Source: an uncultured Eubacteriales bacterium (lineage in GTDB: Bacteria; Bacillota; Clostridia; Oscillospirales; Oscillospiraceae). Taken from it: DNA of 64,000 nt. The stretch is from the NCBI GenBank assembly GCA_900540545.1, contig UQGJ01000003.1, forward strand, positions 62,001-126,000, in the 5' to 3' direction. Of this stretch, positions 57,675 through 64,000 are shown one piece after another. Made by a program: the position numbers and the translations under genes. The first letter of the stretch is position 1. Each line of letters begins with the position of its first letter. Below the pieces are notes generated by a model. It made no database searches, had not been told where the DNA came from, and saw only the letters and a list, made by a program, of their open reading frames with translations.

Positions 57675-58214
57675 ATGAAAACCCCGTTGAACGATAAGGC
57701 ACAGGTCCTGGCCGAACAGGAAGCGGCCCTCATCAAGAGGTATGTCGGCCAGCGCCGCCTCCCCCAGGGCGATTTTTACGGCATTGCCGCTGAGGGCTTT
57801 CTCCAGGCGGCCCAGGCGTACACGGACAAGCCGGAGCTCCAGGAGGTCTGCACGTTCAGCAGCGTGGCCGTGAGCCGCATGAAGGGCAAAATTGGCGCGC
57901 ATTTCGCCAAGGAGCGCCGCCGGCGCGAGATCGCCCCGATGGTACGCCTACATGAGTCTGACCTGGCCAGGGAGTGCCCCCAACTGCGGGCCGTGGAATC
58001 CAGGGAGACCTACGCCGAGCTGTGCGAGAGCATCGCCCAGGTGCTCACTCCCCGGCAGAGCGCCCTCATCCGCCAGGTCGCGGACGGCATCAGCGAAAAG
58101 GAGCTGGGGCGCAGACATGGCATCACCACCGCCCAGGTCCGACAGGAGCTGGAGGCTGCCCGTACCGCCCTCGCTCCCCACAGGGAAGAGCTTTACGCCA
58201 TTGCCGCGGCATAG
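57675..58214 (+). CDS. Sigma-70-like regulator, 179 aa
   Basis: ATG 57675 follows ATGGAGGA; earlier in-frame starts overlap the previous gene. The protein resembles a degenerate sigma factor: a region-2-like part (EEAALIKRYVGQRRLPQGDF then FYGIAAEGFLQAAQAY and FSSVAVSRMKGKIGAHFAKE) and a region-4-like HTH (LTPRQSALIRQVADGISEKE then LGRRHGITTAQVRQEL). It may direct or modulate transcription of the element. No target promoter is evident. Confidence 0.65.
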   Translation: MKTPLNDKAQVLAEQEAALIKRYVGQRRLPQGDFYGIAAEGFLQAAQAYTDKPELQEVCTFSSVAVSRMKGKIGAHFAKERRRREIAPMVRLHESDLARECPQLRAVESRETYAELCESIAQVLTPRQSALIRQVADGISEKELGRRHGITTAQVRQELEAARTALAPHREELYAIAAA

Positions 58215-58265
58215 CGGATTCTTGGCGATGAGGCGTGCAAACCCACCGAAAAGGAGGGGGAAAAA

Positions 58266-58529
58266 GTGGCCACCGCTACGGGTACGATACGAAAAAAAGA
58301 CGTGAAGGTCTATATTTTGGATCTGCGCGGTTTGGATGCCTGGAATTGGGAATGGGCCCTTGCCAAATGCTCAGATTCTGATAAATTAGTCTCCACGCAA
58401 GAAATGCTTTACACTGATTACTACGACGATTTTGTCCTTTTCGATGGGGACGAGGATGCCGCCGTTAGATTCTTTACCAATTATTGTCGCAAACATAATC
58501 TGGAACTTGTTGCGACTAATTTGACTTAG
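58266..58529 (+). CDS. Hypothetical protein, 87 aa, GTG start
   Basis: GTG 58266 follows AAAGGAGGGGG. The acidic protein (WNWEWALAKCSDSDKLVST, then YYDDFVLFDGDEDAAVRFFT) is alpha/beta and without recognised family. It lies 12 bp before ssb. Its acidity and place might suit a single-strand-DNA-binding-protein partner, but that is conjecture. Confidence 0.6.
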   Translation: MATATGTIRKKDVKVYILDLRGLDAWNWEWALAKCSDSDKLVSTQEMLYTDYYDDFVLFDGDEDAAVRFFTNYCRKHNLELVATNLT

Positions 58530-58541
58530 GAGGATGTTATT

Positions 58542-59033
58542 ATGTTGAATTTGCAGATCATGCAGGGCAGGCTGACCGCTGACCCGGAGTTCAAGACCGT
58601 CGGTGCCGATCAGACCCCTGTCGTCCATTTCTCTGTTGCCTGCGACAGGGACTATACCAAAGGCAAAGAGAAGGAGACTGACTTTTTCGACATCGTTGCC
58701 TGGCGTCAGACGGCTGAGTTCATCGCCAACTACTTCACCAAGGGACGGATGATTCTGTTCTATGGTCGGACCCAGAACCGGTCCTGGGTAGATAAAAACG
58801 GTGATAAGCACAAGAAGATCGAAATTGTCGCGGAGTACGCCTATTTCGGCGACAGCAAGAAGGATGCCGACCCCACCGGGGCAGCCTCCAATGACGCCGC
58901 CCCTGCCGGCCCTTCGGGTCCGGAACCTGGCCCTGCCTGGCCGGGCGGTCCCTTTACGCCCAAGTTTGGCAGCGGCACAGTCGCGGAGGATGTCAGCGAC
59001 CTGGAAAGCGGGGACGGCGAGCTCCCGTTTTAA
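58542..59033 (+). CDS. ssb: Single-stranded DNA-binding protein
   Basis: A 163-aa OB-fold protein starting MLNLQIMQGRLTADPEFKTV, with VHFSVACDRDYTKGKEKETD, FFDIVAWRQTAEFIANYFTK and GRMILFYGRTQNRSW, standard SSB signatures. A Gly/Pro/Ala-rich linker leads to an acidic tip DGELPF, the equivalent of the DDDIPF tail that recruits replication and repair proteins. It protects transferred single-stranded DNA and supports element replication. ATG 58542 follows TTAGGAGG. A terminator follows. Confidence 0.95.
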   Translation: MLNLQIMQGRLTADPEFKTVGADQTPVVHFSVACDRDYTKGKEKETDFFDIVAWRQTAEFIANYFTKGRMILFYGRTQNRSWVDKNGDKHKKIEIVAEYAYFGDSKKDADPTGAASNDAAPAGPSGPEPGPAWPGGPFTPKFGSGTVAEDVSDLESGDGELPF

Positions 59034-59044
59034 TCCATAAACCA

Positions 59045-59071
59045 CAGGGGGAGGGCGCTGCCCTCCCCCTG
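59045..59071 (+). terminator. Hairpin after ssb
   Basis: CAGGGGGAGGGC (59045-59056) pairs with GCCCTCCCCCTG (59060-59071) over a 3-nt loop. The following CCTCATTATT is only weakly T-rich, so some read-through into the VWA gene is likely. Confidence 0.65.
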
Positions 59072-59102
59072 CCTCATTATTGATAAGGAAGGGGCCAGAC
59101 CC

Positions 59103-60692
59103 ATGGCAAAACGTAAATTTGGCTCGTTGGATGCCCTGATGAGCTCCGACTTCTTGGCTGGGCTGAACACGGGGAGCGCCCGCACGGTGGTGTCGGACCG
59201 AGTGCTCCGCGCTACTGGCCTGGAGGATATGATCTACCGTGACCTGCGTCAGGGTGACGAAGGGATGGACGAGCTCGAAGAGAGGTGCAAGACCAGGCTG
59301 GAGTCTTTCCCTGCCCTCTCCCGGGACGTCTTTCAGAGCTTTTACAGCCTGGACGTCAAACGAAATCCAGATGATGCCCTGACCCCCGGCGCCCGGCAGT
59401 TCAACGCCCATATCCTGGATGAGCTCATGTCCGGCCAGGATTACCGCGCCATCAAGTCCGTCTGTGAGGGAGAGGAGTTACCGGCCTATGAGGCCGCCGG
59501 CGAGTTCGTGGAGAAGATCGACCAGGACCTGGACCAGCTCCTGGACTCCTGCGGCGGCGATTGCAACCCGGAACTCATCGACCGCCTTCAAAAGCAGCGC
59601 GACGTCCTCTGCGATACCCTTCAAGAGCTTGTGAACCAGTGGCAGGAAACCGGCGGAGACGCAGGACTGGAGCGGAAGCTCCTCCGCACCGCCAACGCCG
59701 CCGAGAGCAAAGCGCGTCAGGTGGCGGCGCTGAAGGAGCGGTCCGACGAGACGTTCCGGAAAAACAGGCAGGCGGTCGCTGGCCTCCTGGCATCAGCCGC
59801 TGCCGCCACAGCCGAAAAGGCCAAAGAGGTGCATGACACCCTGGTCATGTGGGGCGGCGACCCTGCCTCTCCCAAGCGCACACTTCTTAACAGGGTCATC
59901 CTGGACAAGGTTGCGGCCAGCCCAGTGCTCCGGGAGATCTCCCGCCGCTTGGGCCGCCTCCTGGAATTGATGGCGGAGGGGAAGAAAAACGGCTACGTCT
60001 ATGGGCGCGGGGAGAAATACACCATCGAGCGTGGCAACGACCTCTCCCACGTGCTTTCCTCGGAATTCGCCTACTTGGCCCTGCCGGAGGGCATACCGAA
60101 GTTCATCCAAAAGTACCAACGCAAGGCCCTCATGCAGTACCGCCGCCGCCAGCAGGTCTATAAGGGCTGCGGCGACATCATCATGTGCATAGACGATTCA
60201 GGTTCCACCGCTGGAGAGGACAACGCTTGGGCTAAGGCTACGGCCATGGCTCTGCTGAAGGTCGCCGGGGAGCACGGACGAAAATTCGCCCTCGTCCACT
60301 TCTCCAGCGCGGGTAACTACCACACCGACATTTTTCTTCCCGGCCAGTACGGGCCCGACCAGATGATGCGTACCGTCGAGCTCTTCCTGGACGGCGGCAC
60401 GGACTACGAGACCCCGCTCCGTGAGGCCCTTCGCCTTATGGAGGAGGGCTTTCAAAACGCCGATATCCTGTTTACCACCGACGGCGAGTGTGCCCTGCCG
60501 GAGGCGTTTCTCAAAGAGCTTCAGGAGACCCAGGCCGCCAAAAAGTTCAAGGTGACAGGCATCCTCCTGGACCAGAGCGGGCCTGGATTTCAGTTCAGCC
60601 TGGAACCCTTCTGCGAGCGGATCTACCGCACCAGTGAGCTCTCCATGGAACAGATCGCATCCGAGGTGGTCACCAGCCGAAGTAATACTTGA
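59103..60692 (+). CDS. VWA (CoxE/ViaA-like) domain protein, 529 aa
   Basis: ATG 59103 follows AAGGAAGGGG. The N-terminal 340 residues are helical and charged; the C-terminal part is a von Willebrand A domain with a MIDAS site DDSGS (D364-S368) and, downstream, GGTDYETPLREALRL supplying the conserved Thr region and ILFTTDGECALP the conserved Asp. The arrangement matches ViaA/CoxE-type partners of MoxR ATPases such as RavA, and the ATPase is encoded at 56114 in the same module. Together they probably act as a metal-dependent chaperone or remodelling complex. Confidence 0.85.
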   Translation: MAKRKFGSLDALMSSDFLAGLNTGSARTVVSDRVLRATGLEDMIYRDLRQGDEGMDELEERCKTRLESFPALSRDVFQSFYSLDVKRNPDDALTPGARQFNAHILDELMSGQDYRAIKSVCEGEELPAYEAAGEFVEKIDQDLDQLLDSCGGDCNPELIDRLQKQRDVLCDTLQELVNQWQETGGDAGLERKLLRTANAAESKARQVAALKERSDETFRKNRQAVAGLLASAAAATAEKAKEVHDTLVMWGGDPASPKRTLLNRVILDKVAASPVLREISRRLGRLLELMAEGKKNGYVYGRGEKYTIERGNDLSHVLSSEFAYLALPEGIPKFIQKYQRKALMQYRRRQQVYKGCGDIIMCIDDSGSTAGEDNAWAKATAMALLKVAGEHGRKFALVHFSSAGNYHTDIFLPGQYGPDQMMRTVELFLDGGTDYETPLREALRLMEEGFQNADILFTTDGECALPEAFLKELQETQAAKKFKVTGILLDQSGPGFQFSLEPFCERIYRTSELSMEQIASEVVTSRSNT

Positions 60693-60721
60693 TTGTAGAT
60701 GTAGTAAAATCATGGTATAAT
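60693..60721 (+). promoter_or_regulatory. Promoter of the Fic gene
   Basis: TTGTAG (60693-60698), a 17-bp spacer and a perfect TATAAT (60716-60721) with an extended -10 TGG. It sits right after the VWA stop and 36 bp before the Fic start, so the Fic gene is its own unit. Confidence 0.65.
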
Positions 60722-60756
60722 AAGCTAAAGTAATATGGGCTTGGAGGCTTGATCCA

Positions 60757-61521
60757 ATGGCAAAAATAGATGAACTGCTGGTAAAAATAGATCAAAACAA
60801 ACAAAAAATCAGTGAAAGACGCCCGCTCCAACCTGCTGAGGTCAAAGAGCTCGACGACTACTACCGGATTGGTCTCACCTACACCAGCAACGCTCTGGAA
60901 GGAAACACGCTGACGATCTCCGAGACAAAGGTGCTCCTGGAGGATGGGATCACCGCCGGGGGAAGGCCAATCAGGGATTGCTATGAGGCGACCGGCCACG
61001 CGAAGGCATATGACTATATGCTCCAGGTGGCGCGAGGAGAAGAGCTGCAATTTTCCGTGGCGTTCATCCTGCGGCTTCACCAGCTTTTTTACCAGGCAAT
61101 CGACGAGTTCCACGCTGGCGTCTGCCGGGATCATCAGGTGTTCATCAGCGGCACTGACTACATCCCCCCTGCCCCCAATGAGGTGCCGGGGCTGATGGCA
61201 GAGCTGGTGAAAGAGCTCAACGAGTGTAAGGGACAAATGCACCCGGTCATACTGGCGGCCTACGCCCACCGCCGCCTGGTGGACATCCACCCGTTCCAAG
61301 ATGGGAATGGGCGGACTGCCCGCCTGCTCATGAACATGATTTTGATCAATCAGGGATATTGCATCGTCTCAATTCCCCCAGTCCTGCGCAACGAGTATAT
61401 TTCCTCCCTACGTCAGGCTCAGCGGGAAGAGAACCCCACAGATGTCCCGTTCAACGAGCTGATTGCGGAGTGTGAACTGGAGGCCCAGAGAGACTATTTC
61501 CGAATGTTTCATATTAAATAG
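60757..61521 (+). CDS. Fic-family AMP-transferase-type protein, 254 aa
   Basis: The Fic motif HPFQDGNGRTAR is at residues 178-189 with the catalytic His intact. An N-terminal inhibitory motif SNALEG (S44-G49) marks a class II Fic enzyme that is self-inhibited by its own Glu48. GISGTDYIPPAP-like flap residues (FISGTDYIPPAPNEVP) lie before the active site. The enzyme would transfer AMP or another nucleotide group to a protein. It has its own promoter and terminator and no FicT-antitoxin gene, so its target is unknown. A weak ribosome site (TTGGAGG) precedes ATG 60757. Confidence 0.88.
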   Translation: MAKIDELLVKIDQNKQKISERRPLQPAEVKELDDYYRIGLTYTSNALEGNTLTISETKVLLEDGITAGGRPIRDCYEATGHAKAYDYMLQVARGEELQFSVAFILRLHQLFYQAIDEFHAGVCRDHQVFISGTDYIPPAPNEVPGLMAELVKELNECKGQMHPVILAAYAHRRLVDIHPFQDGNGRTARLLMNMILINQGYCIVSIPPVLRNEYISSLRQAQREENPTDVPFNELIAECELEAQRDYFRMFHIK

Positions 61522-61532
61522 ATTTTGTTGAG

Positions 61533-61574
61533 AGCAAGGCCGGGAAGGATGCTATTATCTTTCCCGGCCTTGCT
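61533..61574 (+). terminator. Rho-independent terminator after the Fic gene
   Basis: AGCAAGGCCGGGAA (61533-61546) and TTCCCGGCCTTGCT (61561-61574) form a perfect 14-bp stem with a 14-nt loop; the sequence continues TTTCTTT. Confidence 0.85.
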
Positions 61575-61577
61575 TTC

Positions 61578-61646
61578 TTTCTGGACCCGACCACCAAGGC
61601 CACCCGCGCCGAGGATGCGGCCATGGTGATGCGGTTCTTCGCTTAA
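61578..61646 (+). pseudogene. Remnant of an SLH-domain gene (C-terminal end)
   Basis: An open frame without a start codon reads FLDPTTKATRAEDAAMVMRF then FA and a stop (TAA 61644-61646). This is the typical end of an SLH repeat (DP-x-x-x-TRAE-x-A-x-M-x-x-R-F). The remaining SLH protein is missing, and the fragment begins exactly at the end of the Fic terminator. It looks like a scar left by a deletion or recombination. Confidence 0.6.
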
Positions 61647-61699
61647 CAAGCTATCATATCTTACCGCAAAGTTTGCAACTTGGCAGGTAGCTTTCCAAA

Positions 61700-61882
61700 T
61701 AGTAGACTAAAAATGTAGTTTAGGTTGGCGTGGCGAGATCACAGGCAGGAGAGGAACCCCAGGGCGCAGTGCGCCCTGACGGTAAAAGGAACCGACAACA
61801 GCCTAAACCACACCGACCAGACCGAAAAGACCGCAGCTACCCCTCCTGGGGGGTGGGTGCGGTCTTTTTTTGTGCCTGGATC
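61700..61882 (+). ncRNA. Leader RNA element, copy 2 (before JAB-ThiF operon)
   Basis: About 183 bp nearly identical to 48432-48616. The stems are conserved: GUUUAGG (61718-61724) with CCUAAAC (61802-61808), CAGGGCGC (61760-61767) with GCGCCCTG (61771-61778), and the terminator 61827-61871. The few differences between copies lie in loops, linkers or A-runs, leaving the pairings intact. Upstream sequence keeps TTGCAACT in both copies although the rest diverges. Likely a transcription attenuator. Confidence 0.65.
61827..61871 (+). terminator. Intrinsic terminator inside leader copy 2
   Basis: AAGACCGCA (61827-61835) pairs with TGCGGTCTT (61858-61866), with an inner C/G-rich stem and a T-run after it. 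It stands 36 bp before ATG 61907, the same arrangement as in copy 1. Confidence 0.85.
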
Positions 61883-61906
61883 AAAAAATCGGAAGGAGAC
61901 CTTAGT

Positions 61907-63418
61907 ATGAGTGAAACCACACCCCCTGGCGGCGGCACCTTTGACATCAATCAGGTGATGCAGCTCCTCCAGCAAGCACAAGCCAATGGCGGTAAGCTCG
62001 ACCCCTTTAGCCTCAGCTCGGGGGCAGCGGCAGCCGCTGCACCCCCGCCTCCCCCGCCCCCTCCGGCGCCTGAAACCGCACCGGCCCCTTCGGCTACGTC
62101 GGAACCCCAGGCTACTGCGTCCGTGACGGCGGCACCCACATCCGCTCCCGTGCCACAGGAGCGCGAGCAAGCTGGCGATGACCAGCTCCATACACCCACC
62201 CCGGCCACTCAGGGTCAGCAGGACACTGAGACCGGGCTGGAAAATCCTATCGCGGCACAGCTGGAGGCACAGACCCAAGGTGCGCTGGCCGAGAAGATGC
62301 CCATTTTCAAGTTCAAGACAGCGTCTCAACGGCTCACGGACGACAACATCACCTTCGACCAGCTCCGCGTCGAAAAGTCCCAGGATTTCCTTGCCCTTGA
62401 TACAGCTCAGAACGTCACTTGGACTGTGACCTACGGAAAGGTCGTCCGAAAGGTGGCGGATCCGGTCAACACCAGCATCCGCGAAATGAAGCAGGAGATC
62501 GAGCGCTCCAACGACTTCAAGTCGGGGCTGAAGAACTCCAAGGACAAGAAGCCTGACTGTATCCTGACGCCCACCGTCACGGTCAAGAGCAAGGGCACCG
62601 TCATGCCCGAGTACAAGGGCCTTTTCCTCTCGCAGGAGGAGGCTCGCTCTTCGGACAAAATGATCTGCCTGTTCCCCACCAGGGACGGCACCATGTATCA
62701 GCTCCGCAAGACCGGGATGGGTGAGATCGTCACGCCCATCTATTCGATCCCGGAGGCAGACACGGTGGAGGCCGGCTTTACGCCGGCCTTCCCCCGTGTC
62801 CCCTGGTCCATCATCAACGAGGTAGTGGCCTTCTTCCGGTGTTATGCGCTGCTCCAGGATTCCCCCATGGAGGTGCTGGTGCAGATCTTCTGGGATACCC
62901 AGGAGGAGCGCCATGTGGTCGCGGTGCCCCGCCAGAGCGTCAACACTGTGGCGGTCCACGCGACTATGGATGACCAGGACTACCTGGGCGCCGACGAGCG
63001 CTACGTCCTGTGCATGGACATCCACTCCCACGATACCATGCGGGCCTTCTTCTCCGCCGAAGACGATCAGGACGAGTGCGACGACGGCGTCTATCTGGTC
63101 ATGGGCCGGCTGGACCGCTACTTTCCGGAGATCAAGGCCAGGGTCTGCAACGGCGGTGTATTCGCTGACATCGCCCCCGACGTGGTGCTGGAGCCATTCG
63201 GGATGCAGTTTCCGAAGGATTGGTGCGGCAATGTGTCGCCGTGCCCAGTCGATAAAGATCAAAAAATAGAGGTGGATCATGATGCTTTTTTCGACGACCT
63301 GCCCTGTGAGGATAGTGATGCTGGGTGTCGGGGGGACGGGTGGACATGCTGCCCCGCACTTGTATCGCCTACTCTACGCGCTATCTTCGCAGCGGAGCGT
63401 GCGGCTTCAGATCGTTGA
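61907..63418 (+). CDS. JAB/JAMM metalloprotease-domain protein (PRTRC protein A-like), 503 aa
   Basis: ATG 61907 follows GGAAGGAG; upstream in-frame codons lie inside the leader RNA. Residues 40-110 are a Pro/Ala/Thr-rich linker with PPPPPPPP, after which comes an unassigned domain (about 120-290). The C-terminal part is a JAB/MPN domain: HSHDTMRAFFSAEDD gives H373, H375, S383 and D386, an exact HxHx7SxxD zinc-peptidase motif, and a candidate Glu in SPMEVLVQIFW. JAB enzymes cleave isopeptide or similar bonds, often of ubiquitin-like proteins. The next gene is ThiF/E1-like, the pairing seen in PRTRC cassettes. The last 140 bp overlap that gene. Confidence 0.8.
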   Translation: MSETTPPGGGTFDINQVMQLLQQAQANGGKLDPFSLSSGAAAAAAPPPPPPPPAPETAPAPSATSEPQATASVTAAPTSAPVPQEREQAGDDQLHTPTPATQGQQDTETGLENPIAAQLEAQTQGALAEKMPIFKFKTASQRLTDDNITFDQLRVEKSQDFLALDTAQNVTWTVTYGKVVRKVADPVNTSIREMKQEIERSNDFKSGLKNSKDKKPDCILTPTVTVKSKGTVMPEYKGLFLSQEEARSSDKMICLFPTRDGTMYQLRKTGMGEIVTPIYSIPEADTVEAGFTPAFPRVPWSIINEVVAFFRCYALLQDSPMEVLVQIFWDTQEERHVVAVPRQSVNTVAVHATMDDQDYLGADERYVLCMDIHSHDTMRAFFSAEDDQDECDDGVYLVMGRLDRYFPEIKARVCNGGVFADIAPDVVLEPFGMQFPKDWCGNVSPCPVDKDQKIEVDHDAFFDDLPCEDSDAGCRGDGWTCCPALVSPTLRAIFAAERAASDR

Positions 63419-64000
63419 CGGAGATCTGGTGGAAAAAAAGAATCTGGTTCGGCAAAATTTCATCAAAGCGGATTTGGGTGAAAACAAGGCCCGCGTGGTC
63501 GCCGAGCGATACTCCACTGTGTTCGGCATGGAGACGGAGTACCGTGGCAGCTACATCGAGGACGACGCCGAACTGGAACTGCTGCTGCAACCTGAGAAGG
63601 CTCACAAGCGCAAGGGCGTCCAAATCGAGCCGGAGATGGTCATCCTCCTGGGCTGTGTGGACAACAACAAGTCCCGCGCCATGTGCCACCGGGTATTTTA
63701 CAAAATGCCCGAGCTTATCTACATTGATTCAGGGAACGATGAGTACCGCGGCCAGGTCGTCTGCGGCGTGCGCCGCCGTGGACGCTGCATCGCAAAGCCC
63801 ATCGGGTCGCTCTATCCCGAGATTTTGGAGGAGACGGACCTGTTCCCCTCTGAGTTGAGCTGCGCGGAGGCTGCGGTCTCCGCGCCCCAGGCGATCACCG
63901 CCAATATCATGGCGGCTACCACCGTGGTGAATATGGTCTACAACATTCTGGCCCTGGGCCGGATGGACGTCAACGAGGCCATGTTCTCCACCACCACCAT
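63279..64000 (+). CDS. ThiF/E1-like adenylyltransferase (PRTRC ThiF-like), cut by window edge
   Basis: ATG 63279 follows AGAGGTGG; the frame is open to the window end (240 codons seen). The Rossmann motif MLGVGGTGGHAAPHLYRLL (G16-G22 core) is followed by QIVDGDLVEKKNLVRQNF, the ATP-binding DxDxVexxNL(x)RQ signature of ThiF/MoeB/E1 proteins, and VILLGCVDNNKSRAMC. C195 in ELSCAEAA is a candidate for a thioester cysteine. The family adenylates the C-terminus of ubiquitin-like or sulfur-carrier proteins. The order JAB then ThiF points to a ubiquitin-like conjugation or deconjugation module whose other parts would lie past 64000. Confidence 0.85.
   Translation, partial: MMLFSTTCPVRIVMLGVGGTGGHAAPHLYRLLYALSSQRSVRLQIVDGDLVEKKNLVRQNFIKADLGENKARVVAERYSTVFGMETEYRGSYIEDDAELELLLQPEKAHKRKGVQIEPEMVILLGCVDNNKSRAMCHRVFYKMPELIYIDSGNDEYRGQVVCGVRRRGRCIAKPIGSLYPEILEETDLFPSELSCAEAAVSAPQAITANIMAATTVVNMVYNILALGRMDVNEAMFSTTT

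Larger units (their letters stand above)
981..64000. mobile_element. Integrative and conjugative element, left part (continues beyond window)
   Basis: One continuous run of genes typical of Firmicutes ICEs follows the tRNA: ParA/ParB, a type IV secretion operon (VirB2-like, VirB6-like, PrgI, VirB4, VirD4), a RepA_N-type initiator, surface adhesins, cargo toxin genes, and a replication module with helicase, sliding clamp and SSB. The exact left boundary is not proven; it lies between the host-type transporter gene ending at 757 and parA at 1267. Integrase, relaxase and the right end are not in the window. Attachment repeats cannot be identified without the other end. Confidence 0.75.

Noticed and set aside
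48432..61882. Direct repeats as the ends of a composite transposon carrying 48.4-61.7 kb
   Set aside because: No transposase, terminal inverted repeats or target duplications are seen, and both copies are placed identically relative to downstream start codons, which fits a leader element better. Recombination between them remains possible.
61730..61906. N-terminal extension of the JAB protein through the leader repeat
   Set aside because: The codons lie inside the structured leader and terminator; the same extension in copy 1 is in a frame not joined to the helicase. ATG 61907 has a GGAAGGAG ribosome site.

Overview
The window looks like the left part of a large integrative and conjugative element (ICE) in the chromosome of a high-GC anaerobic Firmicute, most likely an Oscillospiraceae-type gut clostridium. 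This rests on the GC-rich coding sequence with strong AGGAGG ribosome sites and several TTG/GTG starts, on S-layer-homology (SLH) proteins with Gram-positive signal peptides, and on a PrgI/VirB4/VirD4/RepA_N conjugation set typical of Firmicutes elements. No integrase or relaxase is seen, and the last gene runs off the right edge, so the element continues past 64000. The genus is an inference.

Layout. 1-980 is probably host flank: the start of an amino-acid-type solute-binding protein (minus) and an initiator tRNA-fMet (minus) with a hairpin terminator. 981-6154 holds the element's left end: a promoter, four TTRCAGC repeats, parA-parB, a small operon with a HigB-like toxin fold, and a promoter with a palindromic operator driving small genes and an SLH protein. 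6235-21207 encodes two giant surface proteins (about 2800 and 1576 aa; beta-helix, InlB-type and Cna-B-type repeats, C-terminal SLH anchors). Between them lie a radical SAM protein, a small conserved-looking gene and a compact locus at 16013-16321 that has the architecture of a type I toxin-antitoxin pair. 21329-36309 is the type IV secretion and transfer operon: VirB2-like pilin, VirB6/TrbL-like protein, membrane-anchored C39 peptidase, Xre regulator, PrgI, VirB4, two unknowns, VirD4/TraG coupling protein, RepA_N-type initiator, and an S1-domain protein.

36590-48434 is a lower-GC cargo block. It holds a secreted RHS protein of 2647 aa with a CdiA-like nuclease tip, its probable immunity gene, and an ECF-type sigma factor, anti-sigma factor and small secreted protein. 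A shared motif, TTGTCACAA-N16-GACTAC, lies upstream of both the RHS gene and the anti-sigma gene, which suggests one sigma-controlled regulon. The block ends in an Xre regulator and a probably truncated gene.

48432-64000 is a DNA-metabolism module: an SF2 helicase, a DnaN-like sliding clamp with a lysine-rich tail, many small (often Cys-rich) proteins, a MoxR-type AAA+ ATPase with a VWA partner, a sigma-like regulator, SSB and a Fic protein. It ends with a JAB/JAMM metalloprotease followed by a ThiF/E1-like protein, a pairing known from PRTRC-type and other prokaryotic ubiquitin-like systems. A near-identical leader of about 185 bp (structured RNA plus intrinsic terminator) stands directly before the helicase gene and again before the JAB gene, so the two operons may be co-regulated by a duplicated attenuator-like element.

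The strongest candidates for something undescribed are the convergent-promoter small-toxin locus, the duplicated leader RNA, the sigma-controlled secreted RHS toxin, and the JAB-ThiF module on a Firmicute element.
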